In this document: piece after piece, positions 16,793-22,628 of the stretch
Position numbering within the stretch: position 1 is the stretch's first letter
Layout: each line of letters opens with the position of its first letter
Origin: an uncultured Lachnospiraceae bacterium
GTDB taxonomy: Bacteria; Bacillota; Clostridia; Lachnospirales; Lachnospiraceae
Reading direction: 5' to 3'
Assembly: GCA_910578345.1 (NCBI GenBank)
Contig: CAJTRA010000031.1
Location: forward strand, 1-22,628
Length of the DNA: 22,628 nucleotides
Position numbers and translations under genes: made by a program
Notes under the pieces: model-generated
Databases searched by the model: none
Told to the model about the DNA's origin: nothing
Seen by the model: the letters and a program-made list of their open reading frames with translations, nothing else

Positions 16793-16844
16793 AGCAAAGC
16801 TTTGAAGTCGTAAGAGTTCAGTTCGGTATTTACAGTAACTGCAA

Positions 16845-16871
16845 ATGGACTTTGCTTTTGGCAAAGTCCAT
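16845..16871. other. Perfect 11-bp hairpin downstream of tex
   Basis: ATGGACTTTGC (16845-16855) and GCAAAGTCCAT (16861-16871) form a perfect stem with a 5-nt TTTTG loop. There is no T tract on the plus-strand side. Together with the next hairpin it forms a double structure between the convergent tex and blaR1-like genes. Confidence 0.55.
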
Positions 16872-16895
16872 AAAGAACATGAAATTTGGACAAAG

Positions 16896-16921
16896 GAAGT
16901 CAGGCTATTTTGCCTGACTTC
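16896..16921. terminator. Hairpin terminator shared by tex and the blaR1-like gene
   Basis: GAAGTCAGGC (16896-16905) pairs perfectly with GCCTGACTTC (16912-16921) around a TATTTT loop. It overlaps the stop codon (TAG, 16905-16907) of the convergent BlaR1-like gene. The T tracts on both sides are short, so efficiency is uncertain. Confidence 0.6.
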
Positions 16922-19769
16922 TTGTGTATGTTACGGGAATGTGATCATACTCAATAACCAGTTCATATGCTGTATCCGGATCGGCCGGCGCGTAGGAGAA
17001 AGCCAGCAGTACATCGTTACTGGATTTTAGCCTGCGAAGAAGCGGTGATTCGGTCCTGACGTCTGTAATACGGATGGTTATCCGGTCGCTGCCGCTTTCG
17101 ATACCGGCATAGATCTCTGATTCGTAGGCGTAGGTGCCTGGCAGGCCGTTGTAATAGATGTACTGCAAGTCGTCTGTTTCAATCACATACCATTTACCGT
17201 CTTTACAGGCGTCAAACACAGCTTGTACCCGGTCGGGTACTTCCGCCCGCGTGACACGGCGCAGATCCATGGTTCCCAGAGTGAGTGAGGGGTCAAGTTT
17301 CTCCAAAGCGTCAAGGCTGTCCAGAGTATCCAGATTGTCAAGGCTGTCCAGGGCATCCAGGGCGCCTGGATTGTCAAGATTATCCAGAGCATTAAGGGCA
17401 TCCAGAGCGTCAAGACTGTCCAGCTGGTCAAGTGTGTTCAGACCGTTAAGGCTCTCCCGATCATCAAAGGCGTTTGGTTCGCCGAGTTCTCCCAGATCAT
17501 CAAAAGCATCCAGATTGTCGTAAATATTCTGATCGCCCAGGATAATGGCATAACGGATATTGTCATCCTTCTCGCAGCGTTCCAGCCACTGTCTTCTGCT
17601 GTCTTCTTCCAACATACCGCTCAGGACGGCAAAGAAAGAGATATTGTCCTCTTCATAGGCTTTCTGGATGTATTGCTCCATGGCCTCTTTCCGCTCTCCG
17701 TTGTCCGGCAGTTCTCCAATACAACAGGCAAAAAAGGAAATATTGTCGTCCGTAAGCATACGATCCAGATACTGCAATTTGGTCTGGCGGTCGAGTACCC
17801 GGAATACGGCGGAGAAATAGGGTAATGTGTCTTCCTCATAGAAGTTCCGGGCCAGGGAAGAAGGAGGTTCGTCGCCCACATATTTAAGGCTCATCAGAAT
17901 AAAAACTTTCATATCACCGGCATTTTCCTGTGCCAGCATTTGTTCGATCACGGACGTGACGGCGGTCATGGCTGCTTCATCCGACGACAGCGGCTGTTCA
18001 TATGCGGCATCGTAGTAGAGCGGTATGCTGGTCCGGTCTGCCAGGGTGACAGTCCTGCTGTGGTAACCGCTTTGGGACAGCGAAGTCTGCGTCTGGTTCG
18101 TATAGCCGAGTTCGACGATATAGGGTTTCTGATAATAGCCGCCTTGCATTTTGAACGTGTAAACGTTGTCGGATTGTTCTGTCGTGGAGGAGAGCCAAGA
18201 GTCCTGAAGCTCTCCGGCGATCAGCAGGTACAGATCCATATCCTCCTGTGTGATCTGCCCGTTTTCCAGCAGTGTCCGGCACTGGGATTCCATATTTCTG
18301 ACAAGATGCGGCATATCCTTGTTCCTGAAAGTACCGAAGGTGGAATAATGGTCCTTCCAGACAAAAACAAGTTTCCGGTAACCGTCTGTCACATTGGAAA
18401 GCGGTTCGTCCTCCCGCGTTGCGCCGCCTATGTGAAAGTAGTAAATACCGTCCTCGTACCGCATATCATAATCGACATAAGCTTTGGCGGATGTCTGTGG
18501 ATCAGTTGTGGCGCCGGCGTCCGGCTGTTGGCCGGCTGTCCTGGAGGTATCTGAGGACAATTCGCTGCCAGGAGCGGCAGAGCTACTGGATGGCTGGCCA
18601 TTTGGCGTGACCGGATCCTGGACCGATCCGCTGCCCGGTGCGGCGTAAGCGCCGAGGACTACGGCGCTGCCGACCAGAAGACCGGTGATAAACAGAGTGG
18701 CCGATCGCACGGCTTTGGAGAGTTTCTGATATTGCATGATCGCATCTAACCGTCCTTTCAATAATTCTTTGCTTTCGTGTAAGGTAACCGAGGTCAGTGT
18801 ATCCTTATAGGAACCCCCTGCACCGACGGCGTTTAGCAGTGTATCGCCGTAGGATTTGCGGGAGGCTTCGGAGAGCGTCTTAATAACTCTCTCATCACAG
18901 GAGAGTTCACACAGCCGGTTGATCTCGTTTTTCATCAGATAGACAAAAGGATTGAACCAGTGCAGGCAGAGAGCAAGCTGTACCAGCCATTTGTAGAGCA
19001 TATCCCGGCGTCTGTAGTGGGTCAGCTCATGCAGAATCGTGTAGTAAAAATCGCGTTCGGACAGGTGTGACACTGGCAGGATGATGCGGGGACGGAACAA
19101 TCCGATCAGCATCGGGGAGGACACAAGTCGGTTGGTGCAAAGGTCTATGGATCCTTTGATGCGGTTGTCTTCCAGGATACGGCCGAAGGATTCCAGCAGT
19201 TCCAGGTCTTCCAGCGGGCTGCATCCGGCCTCCACGTACTTGCGGAAGCTCTGATAGATGGTGATCTTGCGCATCAGAAAAAGCAGCGCCACGATCAGCC
19301 AGAGGGCGAATAGCAAGGTGCCTACAGGGACGGAACTGCCGTGTATATCTTTGGTGTCTGCCGCATTTGCGGTGTCAGGCCGTGCGGCGGTAAACTGCAG
19401 GGTATCGCCGGCGGAAGATTTGGTGCCGGGATCGTCACTGATGATATTGTCCTGAACCGTATTGCCCTGGCCGGCGGCTGCTTCCGCTTCCGGGATGGCT
19501 TCGGACGGTGGATGCCTGTTGTCCTGCGGTAAAAGGGCAGAGAGTGTTGTGCCGGACAGAATCTGTTCCGCTTCCAGAAAAAGATTTCCGGTCAGGCTTG
19601 TTTTCGGCGTTATGGGAAGGAACAGACGCAAGATCACGACCAGCCAGATGTAGTACTGCCAGTGCTTGCTCAGCCGTTTCTGGTATAGGGGACGAAACAG
19701 CAGCAGAAGCAGGATCAGGGCGGTGCCGGATAAGGATAACGATACGATTAATTTCATGAGTTCATTCAT
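16905..19769 (-). CDS. BlaR1/MecR1-type M56 membrane metallopeptidase with repeat-rich C-terminus
   Basis: This is a sensor-protease of the BlaR1 family that would cleave the partner BlaI repressor after sensing a signal. The 954 residues include membrane helices at about 6-24, 35-52 and 152-171, then the zinc-peptidase core HELTH (247-251) with FNPFVYLMKNEINRLCELSCDE, and a fourth helix near 365-385. The rest is outside the membrane and lacks a recognisable beta-lactam-binding transpeptidase domain (no SxxK/KTG pattern found). Instead it has a middle domain, three helical repeats marked DDNISFF, EDNISFF and DDNIRYA (about 670-745), a Leu-Asp-X tract (about 772-825) and a final domain of about 120 residues. 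The ribosome site GGAG is 12 bases before ATG 19769, rather far. BlaI lies 139 bp upstream, with a small hairpin CTGCC-TTCT-GGCAG at 19806-19819 between them. The inducing signal is unknown. Confidence 0.85.
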   Translation of the reverse strand: MNELMKLIVSLSLSGTALILLLLLFRPLYQKRLSKHWQYYIWLVVILRLFLPITPKTSLTGNLFLEAEQILSGTTLSALLPQDNRHPPSEAIPEAEAAAGQGNTVQDNIISDDPGTKSSAGDTLQFTAARPDTANAADTKDIHGSSVPVGTLLFALWLIVALLFLMRKITIYQSFRKYVEAGCSPLEDLELLESFGRILEDNRIKGSIDLCTNRLVSSPMLIGLFRPRIILPVSHLSERDFYYTILHELTHYRRRDMLYKWLVQLALCLHWFNPFVYLMKNEINRLCELSCDERVIKTLSEASRKSYGDTLLNAVGAGGSYKDTLTSVTLHESKELLKGRLDAIMQYQKLSKAVRSATLFITGLLVGSAVVLGAYAAPGSGSVQDPVTPNGQPSSSSAAPGSELSSDTSRTAGQQPDAGATTDPQTSAKAYVDYDMRYEDGIYYFHIGGATREDEPLSNVTDGYRKLVFVWKDHYSTFGTFRNKDMPHLVRNMESQCRTLLENGQITQEDMDLYLLIAGELQDSWLSSTTEQSDNVYTFKMQGGYYQKPYIVELGYTNQTQTSLSQSGYHSRTVTLADRTSIPLYYDAAYEQPLSSDEAAMTAVTSVIEQMLAQENAGDMKVFILMSLKYVGDEPPSSLARNFYEEDTLPYFSAVFRVLDRQTKLQYLDRMLTDDNISFFACCIGELPDNGERKEAMEQYIQKAYEEDNISFFAVLSGMLEEDSRRQWLERCEKDDNIRYAIILGDQNIYDNLDAFDDLGELGEPNAFDDRESLNGLNTLDQLDSLDALDALNALDNLDNPGALDALDSLDNLDTLDSLDALEKLDPSLTLGTMDLRRVTRAEVPDRVQAVFDACKDGKWYVIETDDLQYIYYNGLPGTYAYESEIYAGIESGSDRITIRITDVRTESPLLRRLKSSNDVLLAFSYAPADPDTAYELVIEYDHIPVTYTRSQAK
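17293..17454 (-). repeat. 9-bp in-frame tandem repeat, about 18 units, encoding Leu-Asp-X
   Basis: On the plus strand about 18 consecutive 9-mers follow the pattern TCCAGRGCR, with variants such as TCAAGGCTG and TCCAGAGCA. Read on the minus strand they encode LDS, LDA, LDN and LDT triplets, with a few diverged ones (PGA, LEK, SLN). The tract lies inside the BlaR1-like gene and keeps frame, so copy-number change would lengthen or shorten the protein by 3 residues without breaking it. Confidence 0.9.
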
Positions 19770-19908
19770 TTTCTCGAAATACTCCTTTTCTCACATAACA
19801 GGATACTGCCTTCTGGCAGATTCTTTTCTGGTTTGGGCAATTTACCTTTCGGTCATGGCGGTTATTCGCTTTTGCAGAAAACAGGATCTTACTGCGTAAC
19901 AAGCCATC

Positions 19909-20298
19909 TTATTGATCAGGCGCTATATTGCGAGTGATGGCCTGCCAATGCTCTCTTAAGTTATCGTAGTCTGAGGCGGACAGCAGATCCTTCTGGATCA
20001 GGGTGGCCACAAGATCTCTGGCGTTTCCCTCATAGATCTTGTCGAGGAAGATCTCGGTCTGAGAAGACTGGTATTCATCGGCGGATATGATCGCCGTGTA
20101 CCGGTTGCGGTGGCCGATCTTATTGGTCTTTAATAATCCCTTGTCAATCAGCCGGGAGAGCAGGGTAATGATCGTGTTCTTGGTCCAGTTCAGGCCTTTG
20201 GCTGACAGAGCGGATACGATCTCGGCATAGAGCGCCGAACCATTGTTGCCCCAGATCGTTTTCATCAATTCCAGTTCGTAATCGGATATTTGCTGCAT
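19909..20298 (-). CDS. BlaI/MecI-type transcriptional repressor
   Basis: This 129-residue winged-helix repressor of the BlaI/MecI/CopY family binds as a dimer to TACA/TGTA dyads and represses its own operon until cleaved by the BlaR1-type partner. It begins MQQISDYELELMKTIWGNNG, with the recognition helix near NWTKNTIITLLSRLIDKGLL and the wing KIGHRNRYTAIIS. The C-terminal half forms the dimerisation helices. The ATG at 20298 follows a strong AAGGAGG on the minus strand. The BlaR1-like peptidase is the next gene. Family members regulate beta-lactamase, copper export or other stress genes. No beta-lactamase or PBP gene is in the window, so the regulon is open. Confidence 0.93.
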   Translation of the reverse strand: MQQISDYELELMKTIWGNNGSALYAEIVSALSAKGLNWTKNTIITLLSRLIDKGLLKTNKIGHRNRYTAIISADEYQSSQTEIFLDKIYEGNARDLVATLIQKDLLSASDYDNLREHWQAITRNIAPDQ

Positions 20299-20432
20299 GG
20301 AGACCTCCTTATTCTTTGCGGTTGAAATCTTTCAGTGCGGTTGATGGTACAGTAATAATGCAGTGACAATGTCATGTCCTCTGCGATAAGCGCTGTGCAG
20401 ATATTGCATCAACTCTTATATCGCATGTGAGT

Positions 20433-20504
20433 ATATTACATGTAAGAGTACAATATGTAATCTAAGATTAAAACAAAGATAACACATTGTACTCTTAAAG
20501 TCAA
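20433..20504 (-). promoter_or_regulatory. blaI promoter with BlaI-type operators
   Basis: Minus-strand promoter: -35 TTGACT (plus 20499-20504) and -10 TATCTT (plus 20476-20481), 17 bp apart. A 15-bp sequence filling the spacer (20483-20497) is an inverted copy, with one mismatch, of 20443-20457 just downstream of the start. The downstream block 20433-20461 also contains the palindrome TTACATGTAA (20436-20445) and a second TACA/TGTA dyad. Such dyads are the known BlaI/MecI recognition elements, so autorepression is likely. Confidence 0.75.
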
Positions 20505-20573
20505 CAGAAATAATAGATTTGCAGTAAATGCAAAGTCCTGGATTGAACTGTTACGGAGTTTGCACTTGCTATC

Positions 20574-20601
20574 TTGACGGCCGCGGCAAATATGTTATGA
20601 T
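20574..20601 (+). promoter_or_regulatory. Candidate promoter of the flagellin-like gene
   Basis: TTGACG (20574-20579) and TATGAT (20596-20601) are 16 bp apart, each five of six matches to the vegetative consensus. This gives a leader of about 120 nt. A sigma-28 pattern was looked for and not seen. Confidence 0.6.
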
Positions 20602-20655
20602 AATGGTAAAGGAAGAGAGAACACAACAGCAGAACCTTAATACTGTATTAGTATA

Positions 20656-20676
20656 GCGACTGGTGGATACAGTTGC
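20656..20676 (+). promoter_or_regulatory. Leader hairpin with GGA in its loop, possible CsrA site
   Basis: GCGACTG (20656-20662) pairs with CAGTTGC (20670-20676) around the loop GTGGATA. A GGA in a hairpin loop in a flagellin leader, with a second GGA in the ribosome site (AAAGGAGG before 20731), resembles the two CsrA sites of the Bacillus hag leader. csrA itself is not in the window. Confidence 0.35.
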
Positions 20677-20730
20677 CGTCTGTTATATAATAATATTAGA
20701 AGCAGGTATTCGCAGGAAAGGAGGACGGTT

Positions 20731-21492
20731 ATGAGTGCGATGACAATTAGTGGCGGATTATTTAAGTCGTATTCTCATATTGCCAGCGGCAGACGGATCA
20801 ATTCTGCGGCAGATGACGCGGCGGGGCTCGCGATCGCGAAGAAGATGCAGCGGGAGGAGACCGGGCTTCGGGTCGGAGCCGAGAACGCGCAGGCTGGGAT
20901 CGGCGCCCTAAATGTGGCGGATGGTGCGTTGAACGGCGTGACGGATTATTTGCAGAGGATCAGAGAGCTTGCACTGCGGTCTATGAACGGACTGAATTCC
21001 GATGAGGATAAGCAAATCTATCAGAATGAGATCGACCAGTTGAAGGAGGGTATCCAGTCGCTGGCGAAGGATACATCGCTGAATGAGCAGAAGCTGCTGG
21101 ACGGCAGTATGGCGGATATGGGGCTGGCAACGAACCCCAATGGCGGCGGGATGAAGATCCAGATGGCGAACTCTACGCTGGAAGCGCTGGGGATTGCGGA
21201 TCTTGACGTGACAGCGGATGATTTTGATCTGAAGTCCATTGACAATGCGCTGAAGATGGTGACGTCACAGAGAAGCAGTCTGGGGGCTTACACCAATCGT
21301 CTGGAACATACTTATAACTACAATACGAGAGCGTCTTTAGAGCAGCTTGGTTCCAGAAGCCGTTTGGAGGATCTGGATCTGCCGAAGGCAGTTTCCGAGA
21401 AGAAGAAACAGGAAGTTCTGGTTGGCTATAAGAACTTCATGATGAGAGAACAGATGAACCAGCAGCATTTTATGCTGAGAATGTTCCAGTAA
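20731..21492 (+). CDS. Flagellin-like protein, orphan, shortened N-terminus
   Basis: The 253-residue protein has the flagellin D1 core: ASGRRINSAADDAAGLAIAKKMQ, AENAQAGIGALNVADGALN, LQRIRELALRSMNGLNS and IQNEIDQL-like coiled-coil segments. The C-terminal partner is RSSLGAYTNRLEHT. The conserved SGxRIN..DDAAGL is reached at residue 27 instead of about 40, so roughly 13 N-terminal D0 residues are missing. The C-terminal D0 helix keeps its length but reads PKAVSEKKKQEVLVGYKNF..., unlike the usual ENIL..A..SMLAQAN. There is no D2/D3 insert. The start is certain (AAAGGAGG upstream). It stands alone, with no flagellar genes near it, and the D0 changes suggest it may not polymerise as an ordinary filament. 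It is followed by a terminator. Confidence 0.85.
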   Translation: MSAMTISGGLFKSYSHIASGRRINSAADDAAGLAIAKKMQREETGLRVGAENAQAGIGALNVADGALNGVTDYLQRIRELALRSMNGLNSDEDKQIYQNEIDQLKEGIQSLAKDTSLNEQKLLDGSMADMGLATNPNGGGMKIQMANSTLEALGIADLDVTADDFDLKSIDNALKMVTSQRSSLGAYTNRLEHTYNYNTRASLEQLGSRSRLEDLDLPKAVSEKKKQEVLVGYKNFMMREQMNQQHFMLRMFQ

Positions 21493-21598
21493 AGGGTAGT
21501 TTGTCTGACTCTCGCGGCATTTGCCAGATACCCTGACTTGCCTTTCTTTGGGTGGTGTTAAGCGCGTAGGTGGCTTATTGCGTATAGGAATGAACAGA

Positions 21599-21647
21599 AA
21601 GCGCCTTTGAATTCTGTGATACAGGCAGGGATTCGGAGGTGCTTTTT
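21599..21647 (+). terminator. Rho-independent terminator after the flagellin-like gene
   Basis: AAGCGCCTTTGAA (21599-21611) pairs with TTCGGAGGTGCTT (21632-21644) through Watson-Crick and three G-T pairs, with an inner CTG/CAG hairpin. Five T follow at 21643-21647. The stretch 21493-21598 before it holds no gene. Confidence 0.7.
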
Positions 21648-21713
21648 ATTGTGATAACAGTTCAGCCTTTGGCTTCTGTGTCACATATTATGTTACGAAT
21701 TTACAGAAAGATC

Positions 21714-21742
21714 TTGACAGGAATTGAGAACAGAGGTATGCT
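21714..21742 (+). promoter_or_regulatory. Strong promoter without an intact gene downstream
   Basis: A perfect -35 TTGACA (21714-21719) and TATGCT (21737-21742) with a 17-bp spacer form one of the better promoter matches in the window. It lies in the 476-bp stretch 21493-21968, which contains no established gene. Confidence 0.6.
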
Positions 21743-21762
21743 TAATTCAACAGGAGTAATCG

Positions 21763-21822
21763 ATGAACCGTGCAGTCGCACATTCTGGCAGTTTCTGCCG
21801 TTTTACTCATTTAAACAATTAA
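21763..21822 (+). CDS. Possible 19-residue peptide or remnant
   Basis: The ATG at 21763 has CAGGAG 6 bases before it and opens a 19-residue frame (MNRAVAHSGSF..., ending THLNN), about 14 nt after the expected transcription start of the promoter at 21714. A small hairpin GGCAG-TTT-CTGCC followed by GTTTTA (21787-21805) lies inside it. It may be a leader peptide, a gene remnant or chance. The family is not recognised. Confidence 0.2.
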   Translation: MNRAVAHSGSFCRFTHLNN

Positions 21823-21968
21823 ATCGCGGCAGAGATCATCCAGGAAAAATGTAATGGTATGATAAAACGGAGAGTTTAATAGAAACAACCATTTGATGAA
21901 CCGAGAAGATCCTCTGTCAAAAAGGAGGATGAATATGGAATACGCAGTACCAGAGAGAGGAATTGTTT

Positions 21969-22532
21969 ATGCTGATCGAAGGAAAGAAACTCTGTACGGT
22001 GGCGGATATCGAGGCGCTTCCGGAAGGAAAGCGGGCCGAACTGATCGACGGTGAGATGTTTATGATGGCATCGCCCATGTTTATGTACTAGGATCTGCTT
22101 ATGTGGATAAGCGTGAAAATAGCGCAGTATATCGCGGAAAAAGGCGGTCCGTGTAAGGTAATTCAGGCGCCTTTCGCCGTGTATATCGCAAACGATGAGC
22201 ACAACTATGTGGAACCTGATGTTGTGGTGATCTGTGACCGTGATAAGCTGGATGAGAGAGGGTGCCATGGGGCGCCGGACTGGGTCATCGAGATCGTCTC
22301 CCTGTCAAGTAAATATATGGATTATGTGAGAAAGCTTGCATTGTATCAGAGAACAGGGGTGAGAGAGTACTGGCTGGTGGATCTTATAGGGAAGTGCATT
22401 ACGGTATATGGGATGGAGAAAAAGGAGGGGCCGGAAGTTCATTCCTTTTCTGACAAGGTCAGGGCCGGCATCTATGAAGATTTCTTTATTGATTTTGGCG
22501 AGTACGAGTTTGTTGATTTTAGTACGAAGTAA
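21969..22532 (+). pseudogene. Uma2-family (DUF820) endonuclease-fold protein, broken by an amber stop
   Basis: The frame starting ATG 21969 reads DIEALPEGKRAELIDGEMFMMASP, the classic Uma2 N-terminus, then hits TAG at 22089-22091. It continues in the same frame as DLLMWISVKIAQYIAEKGG, EPDVVVICD (the PD-(D/E)XK-like acidic motif), GAPDWVIEIVS, YREYWLVDL-type and a short C-terminus. Relatives usually have His-Gln before AspLeuLeu; here it is Tyr-stop, consistent with two C-to-T changes (CAC CAG to TAC TAG). The break would leave 40 residues, or a 143-residue fragment if translation restarts at ATG 22101. Another ATG at 21935 has a better ribosome site (AAAGGAGG) but is in a different frame and ends after 39 codons, so an additional frameshift near the start is possible. 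Uma2 proteins are uncharacterised and often found as many copies. Confidence 0.8.
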
Positions 22533-22533
22533 T

Positions 22534-22621
22534 TGCGAAATTTTACAATGGTTTTGCAGCAGCTGGTTTTACAATGGTGAAATGAAAAGGTAACTTCCAC
22601 CTTGTAAGGGTAAATTCTACC
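22534..22621. repeat. Paired direct repeats, possible insertion-sequence end
   Basis: TTTTACAATGGT occurs at 22541-22552 and again at 22567-22578, 26 bp apart. The imperfect pair GGTAACTTCCACC (22589-22601) and GGTAAATTCTACC (22609-22621) lies 20 bp apart. The block begins with TG at 22534, directly after the Uma2 stop codon, and has no coding content. Staggered terminal repeats starting with TG suit an IS21-type end, but no transposase is in the window. Confidence 0.35.
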
Positions 22622-22628
22622 AGAGATA

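Noticed and set aside
16845..16871. The 11-bp perfect hairpin as the main terminator of tex
   Set aside because: No T tract follows on the plus strand; the next hairpin at 16896-16921 is the better candidate.
17293..17454. The tandem 9-mers as a CRISPR-like array
   Set aside because: Units are contiguous with no spacers, stay in frame and encode a continuous protein tract.
20686..20691. TATAAT close before the flagellin-like gene as its main promoter
   Set aside because: The only -35-like hexamer nearby (TTGCCG, 20673-20678) leaves a 7-bp spacer; TTGACG/TATGAT at 20574-20601 fits better.
21763..22532. The 19-codon ORF plus the Uma2 gene as a toxin-antitoxin pair
   Set aside because: The ORF is very short and 146 bp away, the Uma2 gene is broken, and neither resembles a known antitoxin.

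Overview
The window looks like chromosome of an anaerobic Firmicute of the class Clostridia, most likely Lachnospiraceae. This rests on gene content, since no rRNA is present: a YesM-type histidine kinase beside an LplB/YtcP/lipoprotein sugar transporter, the secA-prfB-tex block, a SprA-type putative metalloprotease, and a short flagellin-like protein. No tRNA, rRNA, CRISPR array or complete mobile element was found.

Left part (1-7951, + strand): a sensor histidine kinase lacks its N-terminal part. It is preceded by two 24-bp direct repeats that look like the terminus of an IS21-type element. After its terminator comes a carbohydrate operon: two CUT1 permeases, a large solute-binding lipoprotein, a TIM-barrel isomerase/epimerase-like protein, an aldo/keto reductase and a ThuA-like protein. 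No ATPase is encoded, so the importer presumably uses a shared ATPase made elsewhere. Hairpins lie between several of these cistrons. The likely theme is import of an oligosaccharide or glycoside followed by redox and isomerase chemistry on the sugar.

Housekeeping part (7952-16792): secA with its own promoter; prfB (RF2) with the autoregulatory +1 frameshift site CTT TGA C; a 23-codon ORF that may be a gene remnant; a minus-strand operon of a DUF4190-like membrane protein, a SprA-type HExxH protein and a DUF975-like membrane protein; then tex, which has a structured leader and an unusually long linker before its S1 domain.

Regulatory and accessory part (16793-22628): a BlaI repressor and a BlaR1/MecR1-type M56 membrane peptidase on the minus strand. 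The BlaR1-like protein has no recognisable penicillin-binding domain. It carries DDNISFF-type helical repeats and an 18-unit Leu-Asp-X tract encoded by a 9-bp tandem repeat. BlaI-type operator half-sites lie inside and just downstream of the blaI promoter. An orphan flagellin-like gene follows, with a shortened N-terminus, a diverged C-terminus and a leader hairpin carrying GGA in its loop. The window ends with an isolated promoter, a Uma2-family gene broken by an amber codon, and direct repeats that may be another insertion-sequence end.

The strongest candidates for something little described are the BlaI/BlaR1-like pair with the repeat-built sensor, and the orphan flagellin-like protein, possibly linked to the SprA-type protein of the DUF4190/DUF975 operon. 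All functional statements come from reading sequence and from family knowledge; no search was run.
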